Notes: generated from the sequence alone by a model not told the origin. DNA of 64,000 nt from Pseudovibrio sp. M1P-2-3 (GCF_031501865.1 NZ_JARRCW010000001.1:195001-259000); one strand, 5' to 3'; counted from the stretch's first letter, positions 48,056 through 56,590 are shown. Made by a program: numbers and translations.

Positions 48056-48733
48056 ATGGGAAACTTTCAAACAATCGTTGCTTCAACTGTTTTAGGCCTT
48101 GCTGCTTTCTCTCCAATGAGCATTGATGCCGAGGCGGCGGTGACGGCAGTTACTGTGTCCTCAGTAAATATGCGGGCAGGCCCCTCCACATCCTATCCTT
48201 CCGTTGCCGTGGTGCCTGGTGGGTCAACGGTGACAACCTATGGGTGTCAGGATGACTATTCCTGGTGTGATGTGGCCTATGGCTCATCTCGTGGCTGGGT
48301 GTCCGCTTCTGGTCTTCAAACAACCTATAACGGGCAAACAAGTACGTTTACTCCGGCCCTTGCAGCGGCCATCGGAATCTCTGTTATTGCCTTCAATCAA
48401 GCCTACTGGAACCGTTATTATAGAAACTACCCTTGGTACGGTGATTGGAACCGGTATTACAGAGGGCCAGTGGGCGGGCGACATGGAGGACCTACGGAAG
48501 TGCGGCGTGGCCGCGTTGAAGGTCCTCATGGCGGAGAGGCAAAAGGCGGAGCGATTGTTGGACCCGAGGGAAACCGTGTGAGAGGCGGTAAGGTTACAGG
48601 GCCTGAAGGCAACACTGTGCGAGGGGGAGCTGCGTGCGGCCCTCACGGCTGTAAGCGTAGAGTTGTGGGGCCTGAGGGCAATGTCCGCGGCGGTGGAAGA
48701 GAGCGGGGAGGAGAGCGAGAGCACCGCCGTTAA
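48056..48733 (+). CDS. Secreted SH3b protein with Gly-Pro-Gly repeats (paralogue A)
   Basis: The 225-residue protein has a signal peptide (to about IDAEAA) and one bacterial SH3 domain, VSSVNMRAGPSTSYPSVAVV to RGWVSASGLQ (about 34-90), with two Cys (YGCQDDYSWC). A tyrosine-rich segment follows (NRYYRNYPWYGDWNRYYRGP), then repeats of about 12 residues of the form GPxGxxxxGGxV. It is probably a periplasmic or surface protein binding cell wall or matrix. It is paralogous to the next gene, with a similar leader (TGTGAA...GGAGACT). Confidence 0.85.
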   Translation: MGNFQTIVASTVLGLAAFSPMSIDAEAAVTAVTVSSVNMRAGPSTSYPSVAVVPGGSTVTTYGCQDDYSWCDVAYGSSRGWVSASGLQTTYNGQTSTFTPALAAAIGISVIAFNQAYWNRYYRNYPWYGDWNRYYRGPVGGRHGGPTEVRRGRVEGPHGGEAKGGAIVGPEGNRVRGGKVTGPEGNTVRGGAACGPHGCKRRVVGPEGNVRGGGRERGGEREHRR

Positions 48734-49092
48734 AGCGGGGCATATCCGGAAACCGGCACTCTTTGTTTGTAAGATAGGTGGCCTGTTGTAAGGCGGGTCG
48801 TCTATTATTGGAGGATTTAAGTCCTCAAATCATTGAGACCTTAGAGAGTGCGGCTGCAGTTTACAGCCTCTCTCGGTGATTCCATTACAAATAATTAAGT
48901 TGATTGCTTTGGACTGCTGGCCGGAGTGCCATAAAACCTGCTCAATTCAATTGCTTGATGGGAGGCTGAAGCGAACTTCCATTACAAACTACAGGACTGC
49001 ACAAGCAGGTGGGTAGAATGTGAAAGGGCCCTTGGTGTTCTCCCTGTGAACGGGGCTGCGCTAAGCGATCTATTATTTACGGAGACTAGGAA
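48734..49092. other. Intergenic region between the SH3 paralogues
   Basis: About 360 bases. It has hairpins GAGGA/TCCTC (about 48811-48826) and GGCTG/CAGCC inside GAGAG/CTCTC (about 48845-48875). The last 60 bases (CCTGTGAA...GGAGACT) resemble the leader of the first paralogue at about 48005-48055. No gene seen. Confidence 0.55.
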
Positions 49093-49728
49093 ATGGGAAA
49101 AATCCGTAGCATTATAACGGCAATAACCCTAGGTTTTACTGGTGTTGTGTTCGCAGGAACTGCTGCACACGCTGCCATTACATCTGTTACGAGCGCAAAT
49201 GTGAATATGCGCGCCGGTCCTTCAACAGCCTATCCCGCTATCGTGGTGGTTCCCAACCGCTCCACAGTAACAACATATGGCTGTCAGGCGGGGTACACTT
49301 GGTGCGATGTTGGCTATGGCACTTATCGGGGGTGGGTCTACGCTCCTTATCTTCAAGCAGTTTATCAGGGTCAACCAGTCATTATAACGCCTGCTATCGC
49401 TCCAGTCATGGGATTGAGTGTCATCACCTTTAATCAAGCCTACTGGACCCGATATTATAGAAACTACCCGTGGTACGGGCATTGGAACCGGTATTATCGG
49501 GGTCCTGTTGCAGCACGCAGTGGGCATGTTGTTGGCCCCTATGGCGGCGAAGCGAGAGGCGGGACTGTTGTGGGTCCAGCCGGAAACCGGGCTCGAGGCG
49601 GGGCGGTGACAGGACCTAATGGCCATACTGCCAAAGGCGGTGCTGTGTGTGGTCCCTACGGCTGCACTGGACGAGTGGTTGGGCCTGATGGGAGAGCTGT
49701 GGGCGGGGCAGGGCATCGCTATCGTTAA
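49093..49728 (+). CDS. Secreted SH3b protein with Gly-Pro-Gly repeats (paralogue B)
   Basis: The 211-residue protein has the same plan as paralogue A. There is a signal peptide (to AAHAA), an SH3b domain (ANVNMRAGPSTAYPAIVVV to RGWVYAPYLQ) with YGCQAGYTWC, a Tyr-rich linker (TRYYRNYPWYGHWNRYYRGP), and repeats such as GPYGGEARGGTVVGPAGNRA. The repeat tail is shorter and less charged than in A. GGAGACT precedes the start. A tandem duplication is clear. IS481 copy 2 lies 52 bases downstream. Confidence 0.85.
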   Translation: MGKIRSIITAITLGFTGVVFAGTAAHAAITSVTSANVNMRAGPSTAYPAIVVVPNRSTVTTYGCQAGYTWCDVGYGTYRGWVYAPYLQAVYQGQPVIITPAIAPVMGLSVITFNQAYWTRYYRNYPWYGHWNRYYRGPVAARSGHVVGPYGGEARGGTVVGPAGNRARGGAVTGPNGHTAKGGAVCGPYGCTGRVVGPDGRAVGGAGHRYR

Positions 49729-49775
49729 CTTTATTCAAGCGCAGTGAGGTGGCAATCGCTGTTCCCGAGTTCCGC

Positions 49776-50765
49776 TTACATGTTTAGTCCCACGATGAGA
49801 TGGTGTGGTTGTTTCATAAATCTGTCCGGCTCTTTTGTCCGTTGCTTGGTGATGTACTCAAAGGGCGTTTGTCCTTTGAGAGCCTTGAGGCGCTTGGCAA
49901 AGTTATAAGCCTGTATGAACGTTTCCAGATGAGTGCGTAGTTCGCTGTGTGTCTGATAATAATAGCGCCGGACAGTGGCCTCTTTGAGGGTGCGGTTCAT
50001 GCGTTCGACCTGGCCATTCGTCCAGGGGTGAGCTGGTTTTGTGAGCCGGTGATCGATATGGTTTTGGGCGCAAGCCAGAACAAAGCCATGGCAGCGAAAT
50101 GGCTGGCCAGTAGCGAGCATATGCGTAATGTCCTTAGCGTTCCAGCTGTCGCCTTTGGGATCGGTGAAATGGGTGCCGTTGTCTGTCAGAACGGTGTGGA
50201 TTTTATAGGGAACCACCTTGATGAGGCTACGTAGAAAGTCGCCAGCAATCCTTCTGGTCGCTTTTTCATGCAGCTGCATAAAGGTAAATTTAGAGGTGCG
50301 ATCAATGGCCACAAACAGATACAGTTTGCCTTCTGCAGTTCGGACTTCCGCGATATCGATGTGAAAATAGCCGATCGGATAAGCTTTGAAACGTTTCTTC
50401 ACCTTGTCCTTATCTGGAGCTGGAAGACGCGAGATTCCGTGACGCTGGAACAAGCGGTGAAGGGAGGACCGGCTCAGATGCGGGATTTCATCCTGCAGAG
50501 CATAAAGGCAGTCATCAAGCGGTAACAAAGAGTGCTTGCGAAAAGCGACACACGCAGCCTCTTCAGCCAGAGTGAGGACTGTAGAGCGCGGATTTTCCCG
50601 TCCCATGGGTTGATCTTCTACGCTGGTCCGTTTCTTCCATTTCATCACCGTTTTAGGGTTGATGTTATAACGGATGCTTAATTCCTTGATTGTCGCATCC
50701 GATTTTTGGATGGCCGATCGAACCGCGTGAGTAGTCGTGGCGCTGCCGTGCAATACCTGTCCCAT
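49776..50765 (-). CDS. IS481-family transposase, copy 2
   Basis: The 329-residue protein is colinear with the copy 1 transposase and highly similar, with scattered changes (IRYNINPKTVMKWKKRTSV against RRYNINPKTVMKWKYRNSV). Catalytic segments are intact: YFHIDIAEVRT, HTVLTDNGTHF and NGQVERMNRTLKE. The stop TAA lies in the left target duplication, outside the element. The start follows AGGAGGGGCT. Confidence 0.94.
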   Translation of the reverse strand: MGQVLHGSATTTHAVRSAIQKSDATIKELSIRYNINPKTVMKWKKRTSVEDQPMGRENPRSTVLTLAEEAACVAFRKHSLLPLDDCLYALQDEIPHLSRSSLHRLFQRHGISRLPAPDKDKVKKRFKAYPIGYFHIDIAEVRTAEGKLYLFVAIDRTSKFTFMQLHEKATRRIAGDFLRSLIKVVPYKIHTVLTDNGTHFTDPKGDSWNAKDITHMLATGQPFRCHGFVLACAQNHIDHRLTKPAHPWTNGQVERMNRTLKEATVRRYYYQTHSELRTHLETFIQAYNFAKRLKALKGQTPFEYITKQRTKEPDRFMKQPHHLIVGLNM

Positions 50766-50827
50766 AGCCCCTCCTTACAAGATGGCGTCAATAATAAACT
50801 GATTCCATCTCCTTGCGGGACTATACA
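49781..50827 (-). mobile_element. IS481-family insertion sequence, copy 2 (1047 bp)
   Basis: The ends TGTTTAGTCCCACGATGAG (left) and the complement of TGTATAGTCCCGCAAGGAG (right) are imperfect 23-bp inverted repeats. A 6-bp target duplication, CTTACA, lies at 49775-49780 and 50828-50833. The right duplication is the first arm of a palindrome at 50828-50872. Divergence from copy 1 shows they are not from a very recent jump. Confidence 0.94.
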
Positions 50828-50872
50828 CTTACATCAGTGAGATTTTTCATTGAAATGCTTCTCTGATGTAAG
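50828..50872. repeat. Palindrome at the IS481 copy 2 insertion site
   Basis: CTTACATCAG (50828-50837) and CTGATGTAAG (50863-50872) are perfect inverted arms around a 25-base AT-rich centre. The IS481 target duplication CTTACA is its left foot. Confidence 0.75.
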
Positions 50873-50883
50873 TTGTTGTTTTT

Positions 50884-50924
50884 GCGTATCACCGAAAAGT
50901 GGGCACCGGTTTTCGGCGATACGC
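50884..50924. repeat. Rhizobiales-type palindromic repeat, copy 2
   Basis: GCGTATCACCGAAAAGTGG and CCGGTTTTCGGCGATACGC are near-complementary arms. It is the same family as 43434-43477. It lies 12 bases after the palindrome at the IS481 site. Confidence 0.88.
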
Positions 50925-51015
50925 TGTACGTCATCAAATTACCTAAGTGCAGCCTCTCAATCAGCACCTTCTTTTGGTTCACTTCATTTTGTAAAATGAT
51001 GGAAGGAGTAATCCT

Positions 51016-51138
51016 ATGAGCAAGAGCTCACTAAACCATAATGGAAGCTACAATAGTACAGATACACCAACTCGTTTGGTTCCACCTGGCTCTGGCGGAT
51101 TCGGTGGAACTGGTGGATCAGGTGGAACTGGTGGCTAA
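51016..51138 (+). CDS. Small glycine-rich protein, 40 residues
   Basis: A very good ribosome site (GGAAGGAG, 51001-51008) lies seven bases before ATG. The product begins MSKSSLNHNGSYNSTDTPTR, has a middle LVPP, and ends in GSGGFGGTGG followed by SGGTGG. It has no cysteine, no signal peptide and no membrane segment. The polar leader and Gly-Thr/Ser-rich core resemble a precursor peptide in outline, but no modifying enzyme is nearby; an MFS gene converges on it. I recognise no family. Confidence 0.6.
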   Translation: MSKSSLNHNGSYNSTDTPTRLVPPGSGGFGGTGGSGGTGG

Positions 51139-51228
51139 GAAATGCCCGATGATTTTCGAACTGGCTGGGCCTTCAAATCAGCTGTTCGTGACGCCGTAGG
51201 GTTGAATTAATTCTGCGCGGCGATTTTT

Positions 51229-52473
51229 CTAGGTTTTTTCAGCATTGTCGTTGTCTTCGCTGGCCCCCTTTATGCCTGTTGCATTCATTGTTTCAGGAAC
51301 GAAAATCAGGAAGAACACACCGGCAATGGCTGCCAGACAGGCCAGAGTAAAAAAGGCGGGGTTATAGCCAAAGAACTCAACAATATACTCCGCCGCAAAA
51401 TTACTACAGGCCGAGCCGATGCCTACCAAGGCGGCCATAGCCCCTTGTGTTACATTGAACCGCCCGGAGCCTTTGGTCAGATCGGCGCACATAAGCAGGA
51501 TGATGACGCCGAAGATACCGTTGGCAACGCCGTCCAGACTTTGAATGCTGACGAGAAAATATGGATTGTCCGTGGACATGAACAGCAGGCCACGGATGGG
51601 GTTCACGGAAAAGCCGATGAGAAATATAATTTTTCGGCCCCACACATCTGCTTTTGCTGCACACATCAAAGACATGAGCATCATCATGAACTGCGAAATG
51701 ATGATGCAGGCGGACGTAAAGGCGATGGCTTCATTTGCATCTGAATTGATGGAGAGCTTCTGACTGACCAGAGGCAACATGGCTGCATTTGCAAAGTGGA
51801 ACAGGAACACACTGATCGCCAGCGCCACCAAGCGGCGGTCTGAAAGAAGGGTTGAAAAGCCGGAGGGTTGCCGTTTGCCACTGGCATCTTTTCGCTCACC
51901 GCCGCGTGCGCGCAGGTGGTCAATGGACTTTTCCGGAATAAACATAACGGAAATGGCCATCAAGGAGGCCATAACAGCCATAAGCCAGAAAACACCCTCA
52001 GCCGAGATTGCCAGAGCAAGAGCACCGGCAATTGTTGCGGAGAACACATTGCCCGCGTGGTTGGCTGCCTGGTTGGAACTAGTTTGCACGGTGAATTCGT
52101 CGCGGGTACACACGCCTAGAGTTATCGCGGCAATGGATGGCGCGATGAAGGCAATAGCGATTCCCATCAAAACCTGAGAGACATAAACCACCGGCGCGTG
52201 GTTCGCAAATTCCACGATCGAGATGGAAACAATGCCGATGATGAGCCCGCAAATAACAATCAGGGGGCGCTTGTGTTTGGTGCTGTCAATATATGCGCCC
52301 GCCGGAGTTTGCAGTAAAACGGTTGTAATGCCACCAATGGCCAGCACGATCCCGATCGCTCCGGGTTTCCATTGAAGGGCTGAAAGAAGGTAGATCGCCA
52401 AGTACGGCCCCAACCCGAAAACCACATCCCCCGCAAAGAAATTTGTAAAAAGCAGTGGTTTATTAAGTTTCAT
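51229..52473 (-). CDS. MFS transporter
   Basis: The 414-residue protein has about 12 helices, an A-like motif region AYIDSTKHKRPLIV between helices 2 and 3, and a charged central loop (DHLRARGGERKDASGKRQ). VTQGAMAALVGIGSACSNF lies in the second half. It is an inner-membrane secondary transporter resembling drug/sugar efflux-type MFS_1; the substrate is unknown. The neighbouring small Gly-rich ORF on the opposite strand converges on it. Confidence 0.85.
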   Translation of the reverse strand: MKLNKPLLFTNFFAGDVVFGLGPYLAIYLLSALQWKPGAIGIVLAIGGITTVLLQTPAGAYIDSTKHKRPLIVICGLIIGIVSISIVEFANHAPVVYVSQVLMGIAIAFIAPSIAAITLGVCTRDEFTVQTSSNQAANHAGNVFSATIAGALALAISAEGVFWLMAVMASLMAISVMFIPEKSIDHLRARGGERKDASGKRQPSGFSTLLSDRRLVALAISVFLFHFANAAMLPLVSQKLSINSDANEAIAFTSACIIISQFMMMLMSLMCAAKADVWGRKIIFLIGFSVNPIRGLLFMSTDNPYFLVSIQSLDGVANGIFGVIILLMCADLTKGSGRFNVTQGAMAALVGIGSACSNFAAEYIVEFFGYNPAFFTLACLAAIAGVFFLIFVPETMNATGIKGASEDNDNAEKT

Positions 52474-52600
52474 TGCACCGACCGATCTGAGCGTTTTGTT
52501 TAGCCTAGCGGGAATTTGCTCCTGATCTCCTAAGGAAACCGGTGGAATCTATTTGAAGAGTGCAAGCAGTTTGTAAAAGCCTCGGTGAAATAATGGGGTT

Positions 52601-53860
52601 ATGTCTATTAGTCTGTATGTGTCTGCTGCTATTTTTATACTTATTGCCGTTCGGCAGTGGCTTCCTGAAACCGTGCGCATCTGGCACATCATGACGCTTG
52701 GAGCCATCACCCTGTTATTGCTGGGACAAATCTCCCCGACACGGGCGTTTGAATCTATTGACTGGACGCTGATTATCTATTTGTTTTCTGTATTCTCCAT
52801 TGCCTCTGCTTTGTATGACGCGGGGGTGTCCAGAGGGATCAGCCAATATCTGCTGGCGTTCAGAACGCCGTTTCTTAGTTTGTTGGTTTATACTTTAATT
52901 ATGGCGGTCTGTGCTGCGGTTTTGACAAATGATGCCGCTGCCGTAATTGGTGTGCCGATTGCCATTATGATGGCCCGCAAAATGCGCTGGGGCATTGTGC
53001 CACTTCTCATCCTTTTGTGTGCGGCAGTAACCACCGGCAGCATGATAACGCCCGTTGGAAACCCCCAAAACATCCTTATCGCTAACTTTGGCAGTTTCTC
53101 GAATATGTTTCTTGTCTTTGGCGAATGGATCATCGTTCCGGCCATATTAACGATGGTGATTGCCATCTGGTGGTTGAAGCGGTTTTTGACTTTGACGAAC
53201 GAGGAGGAAATCGAGGAGGTTGCTCTCTATGAGGATCAAGGGGACGTGAAACGCCGCTGGCCCTCTATTTTCTCAGGCATATTATTGTTCGGCCTTATTG
53301 TACTGGGTAGTATTTTGCACGAGGGGGGCTGGGGCTATGAGCCGTCTATTGCGGAAATCGGCCTTGTTGCCTGTCTGCCCATCTATCTGGCCAGCAATGA
53401 GCGCTTGCGGGTGCTTAAAGAAGTGGATTGGCCGACACTGCTGTTTTTTATCGCCATGTTTGTGGTGACTGGATCACTGTTGGACTCTGGCTCCCTGCAA
53501 TATCTGCTGGGCGGTTTGCAGCAAAGACTTGATGAACCGCAGATTGTGGCGGTTGTTAGCTTTTTTGCAAGCCAGCTATTTTCCAATGTACCTGTGGTGG
53601 AAATTTATCTGAACCTTTTGAAGGAACACACCACGGCCACTTTGATGATGCTTTCGGCAATCTCCACCGCCTCGGGCAACCTGTTCATTATCAGTGCGGC
53701 CAGTAATGTTATTGTGGTGCAGCAGGCTGAAAAATTCGGCGTGAAGCCATTCAGCTTCTGGCAGTTCACATTGTGGATGTTGCCGGTGACAGTTGCCAGC
53801 GTGTTGCTGAGCTACTTCTGGATCAACTGGTTTGCCACCACTCCATTTGTTGCGCAATAA
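52601..53860 (+). CDS. SLC13/ArsB-type anion transporter
   Basis: The 419-residue protein has about 11 helices with the ion-transporter features VLTNDAAAVIGVPIAIMMA, TGSMITPVGNPQNILIANF (re-entrant loop) and, in the second half, SQLFSNVPVVEIYL and SAISTASGNLFIISAASNVI. This is the CitMHS/ArsB superfamily, which moves anions such as dicarboxylates, arsenite or sulfate. No ars genes are nearby, so the substrate is open. It ends in a strong terminator. Confidence 0.86.
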   Translation: MSISLYVSAAIFILIAVRQWLPETVRIWHIMTLGAITLLLLGQISPTRAFESIDWTLIIYLFSVFSIASALYDAGVSRGISQYLLAFRTPFLSLLVYTLIMAVCAAVLTNDAAAVIGVPIAIMMARKMRWGIVPLLILLCAAVTTGSMITPVGNPQNILIANFGSFSNMFLVFGEWIIVPAILTMVIAIWWLKRFLTLTNEEEIEEVALYEDQGDVKRRWPSIFSGILLFGLIVLGSILHEGGWGYEPSIAEIGLVACLPIYLASNERLRVLKEVDWPTLLFFIAMFVVTGSLLDSGSLQYLLGGLQQRLDEPQIVAVVSFFASQLFSNVPVVEIYLNLLKEHTTATLMMLSAISTASGNLFIISAASNVIVVQQAEKFGVKPFSFWQFTLWMLPVTVASVLLSYFWINWFATTPFVAQ

Positions 53861-53882
53861 GGGGGCAGGGCAGGCTGCCCCC
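53861..53882. terminator. Terminator between the SLC13-type gene and hppD
   Basis: GGGGGCAG (from 53861) and CTGCCCCC (to 53882) form an 8-bp GC stem around GGCAGG, followed by AATTTGTTTTT. It lies between convergent genes. Confidence 0.85.
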
Positions 53883-53891
53883 AATTTGTTT

Positions 53892-55007
53892 TTATGCACT
53901 CGCGGTTTCACTGGTGAGGACGCCGCGTCTGATTTGATCCTCTTCGATACTTTCGAACAATGCCCGGAAGTTGCCTTCCCCGAAGCCCTCATCCCCTTTG
54001 CGTTGAATGAATTCGAAAAAGATCGGGCCGATGACGGTTTTTGAGAAGATCTGGAGTAAGATCTTTGTAGTTCCGCCCTCCAGAACTCCTTCGCCGTCAA
54101 TGAGAACACCGTGCCGTTTCATACGCTCAACAGGCTCGCAGTGCCCGTTGACCCGCTCACGGGAGCGCTCATAGTAAGTATCCGGCGGTCCGGGCATGAA
54201 GCGCAGACCATTACCATAGAGCTTGTCGGTGGCGTCATATATGGTCTCCGTTCCCACTGCGATGTGCTGGATGCCTTCGCCTCTGTATTTCTTCAAGTAT
54301 TCTTCAATCTGACTGTGGTCGTCCGCACTTTCGTTGATGGGAATGCGAATTTTGCCGCATGGCGAGGTGATAGCGCGCGAGTATAGACCAGAGATTTTTC
54401 CGGCAATATCAAAGAAGTGAATTTGCTTGAAGTTAAACAGTTCCCGGTAGAACGCCCACCACTTGTCCATGTTGCCGCGGTAAACATTGTGGGTGAGGTG
54501 ATCCAGATAGTAAAAGCCTACGCCTTCTGGGGTTGGGTCGCTGCTGGCGATCCAGTTAAAATCCCAATCATATACACTTCTTTCCTGAGAGTATTTGTCG
54601 ATGAAATAAAGCAGAGAGCCACCTATGCCTTTAATGGCGGGCGCGTTTACGGATTTATCAGTGCCTGTATAAGGCGTTGCCCCTTTGGCAATTGCGTGGT
54701 TGAAAGCGTGTTCCGCATCTACCACACGCCAAGCCATGGAGGGGGCGCAGGGGCCATGCTTTTCGGTAAAACGCATGGCGAAACTATCGGGTTCTGCATT
54801 GAGTATATAGGTGATGTCGCCTTGCTTATAGAGAACTATATTTTTGGTTTTATGTTTGCGAACAGGTATATAGCCCATACGCCTGAAAAGGGTGTCCAGT
54901 TTTTCTGGTTCTGGATGTGCAAATTCAACAAATTCAAACCCGTCTAGACCGGCTGGATTATTCTCATCAATCTTGGCCGCTGGGGCATCATGGGGAAATG
55001 GACCCAT
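53892..55007 (-). CDS. hppD: 4-hydroxyphenylpyruvate dioxygenase
   Basis: The 371-residue enzyme has two vicinal-oxygen-chelate halves. The metal-site regions are LDHLTHNVYRGN, EGIQHIAVGTETIYD and FFEFIQRKGDEGFGEGNF. GLYSRAITSPCGKIRIPINE lies in the active site. It makes homogentisate from 4-hydroxyphenylpyruvate in tyrosine breakdown. GGAGGAAG precedes ATG. It is divergent from an Lrp-family regulator that probably controls it. Confidence 0.96.
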   Translation of the reverse strand: MGPFPHDAPAAKIDENNPAGLDGFEFVEFAHPEPEKLDTLFRRMGYIPVRKHKTKNIVLYKQGDITYILNAEPDSFAMRFTEKHGPCAPSMAWRVVDAEHAFNHAIAKGATPYTGTDKSVNAPAIKGIGGSLLYFIDKYSQERSVYDWDFNWIASSDPTPEGVGFYYLDHLTHNVYRGNMDKWWAFYRELFNFKQIHFFDIAGKISGLYSRAITSPCGKIRIPINESADDHSQIEEYLKKYRGEGIQHIAVGTETIYDATDKLYGNGLRFMPGPPDTYYERSRERVNGHCEPVERMKRHGVLIDGEGVLEGGTTKILLQIFSKTVIGPIFFEFIQRKGDEGFGEGNFRALFESIEEDQIRRGVLTSETASA

Positions 55008-55112
55008 CTTTCACTTCCTCCCGAAGTTAAGTGGATCTCCATTGTGGCGCTAAACCTACGGGATGTTTGTGCAAAGACACCCCAAAAAAGACTAGTGATG
55101 CACGAATTTTGC

Positions 55113-55128
55113 GTTTAGCATGTTAAAC
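55113..55128. promoter_or_regulatory. Probable Lrp-type operator
   Basis: GTTTAGCATGTTAAAC is a 16-bp palindrome with one mismatched pair, in the hppD-lrp intergenic region and touching the regulator start. Lrp/AsnC proteins often bind such AT-edged palindromes, so control of both genes is plausible. Confidence 0.5.
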
Positions 55129-55602
55129 ATGCATGAAACTATTGACCTAGATGGTTTTGATTTAAAACTTCTTGCGATTCTTCAAGAAGATGCAAGCTTA
55201 ACGAACCAGGAACTGGGTGGTCGTATTCACTTGTCTGCCTCACAAGTCTCCAGACGGCGGCAGCGGCTGGAGATGAAGGGCGTCATTCGCCGGTATCGGG
55301 CAGACCTTGTAGCGGAGGCTCTTGGGTTTGATGTGGTGGCCTTTGTCGGGGTTTCCCTTGCAACCCATAACCGACAGAATGCTAAGCACTTTTACCGACT
55401 GGTTCAAAGCCTGCCCTGCGTTCAGGAGGCCTATGCAATGACGGGGGATCTTGATTATTTACTCAAGGTCTGCGCAAGGGACTTAAAAGAGCTGAACAAA
55501 ATCATAAATGAGGAATTATTGCCCCATGAGGCGGTTCAAAATGTACGCTCTTCAATTGCCATGGATGCATTGAAAAAATCCAACCAGTTGCCGCTATTGT
55601 GA
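55129..55602 (+). CDS. Lrp/AsnC family transcriptional regulator
   Basis: The 157-residue protein has the Lrp N-terminal HTH (DGFDLKLLAILQEDASLTNQ, then LSASQVSRRRQRLEMKGVI) and the RAM ligand domain (VVAFVGVSL, VQEAYAMTGDLDYLLKVCA). It is paired divergently with hppD, as in many proteobacteria, and likely responds to an aromatic amino acid or its keto acid. ATG 55129 is chosen; an in-frame ATG at 55120 would sit inside the operator. No clear ribosome site precedes either. Confidence 0.92.
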   Translation: MHETIDLDGFDLKLLAILQEDASLTNQELGGRIHLSASQVSRRRQRLEMKGVIRRYRADLVAEALGFDVVAFVGVSLATHNRQNAKHFYRLVQSLPCVQEAYAMTGDLDYLLKVCARDLKELNKIINEELLPHEAVQNVRSSIAMDALKKSNQLPLL

Positions 55603-55765
55603 CAGTCAAACTATGTTGGTTTGAAGTAAAACTTTTATAAATGTAAGCTTAACGACATTTGGTTACAATTTTTTCTGTTATCTCCTAGATATTACTGGAT
55701 TTAACCTTGAAGCGGCCTCTATTCGATACCATCATTAAGTAGAACGGATAGCCAAGGAAGCGACA

Positions 55766-56590
55766 ATGATAAATACAAAACAGCTGCTCGATCAATTTCT
55801 AGGTGCAGGCCAGTCACTGGGTGGGAAAGATCTGGGAAATCAGGCCGGAGATTTTGCGCAGAAAGGTAAACAGTACCTGCAAAATAATGCGGGTGGTTTG
55901 GCGGGCGGCGCAATGGCTGGCGGGCTTGCCGGTATGCTCCTTGGTTCGAAAAAAGGCCATAAAATTGGAAAAAAAGCTGTTCAGGTGGGCGGTTTGGCGC
56001 TAGTCGGCGGCTTGGCATATAAAGCCTACCAAAGCTATCAGGCCAACAAGAACAATCCGCAAAGTGATGGTGGCGGACAAGCCCAGCCCATGCAAGGCAA
56101 AGTACTGCCACCTGTACCCCCGCAGGGACCAAGTGCGGCGCAGGGCCAAAACCCGTTCAACCGTACGGCAGAGGATTTACCGGAAGTGGGTGGCACCGCG
56201 TTTGACCCTCATAACTGCGCAAACAGTGAAGAGCATTTGTCCATGTCGTTGATAACGGCCATGATACAGGCAGCCAAAGCGGATGGGCATATTGATGCGC
56301 AGGAGCAAAAGCGTATTTTTGACCGTATTGACGAAGCAAACCTTGGTATGGAAGCCAAAGCCTTCATTATGGATGAAATGCGGGCGCCTCTTGATATTGA
56401 TCGTGTTGTGCAGTCCGCTACGACGCCGGAGCTGGCAGCCGAACTTTACACTGTCTCGCGCATGACCATTGAGCCCAATGATCCGGCGGAAAAAGCCTAC
56501 CTGATGATGCTGGCCGCGCGCCTTAATCTGGAAGAAGGCTTTATCTCCGAGATAGATAAGGCTGTAGCGCAAGCGCAAATGGCGGGGTAG
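55766..56590 (+). CDS. DUF533 (YebE-like) protein
   Basis: The 274-residue protein has a Gly/Ala-rich segment likely to insert in membranes (GGLAGGAMAGGLAGMLLGSKK and VGGLALVGGLAYKAYQSY). A Pro/Gln-rich linker follows, then a TerB-like helical domain (LITAMIQAAKADGHIDAQEQ, PAEKAYLMMLAARLNLEEGF). Its function is unknown. It stands alone before modABC. Confidence 0.85.
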   Translation: MINTKQLLDQFLGAGQSLGGKDLGNQAGDFAQKGKQYLQNNAGGLAGGAMAGGLAGMLLGSKKGHKIGKKAVQVGGLALVGGLAYKAYQSYQANKNNPQSDGGGQAQPMQGKVLPPVPPQGPSAAQGQNPFNRTAEDLPEVGGTAFDPHNCANSEEHLSMSLITAMIQAAKADGHIDAQEQKRIFDRIDEANLGMEAKAFIMDEMRAPLDIDRVVQSATTPELAAELYTVSRMTIEPNDPAEKAYLMMLAARLNLEEGFISEIDKAVAQAQMAG

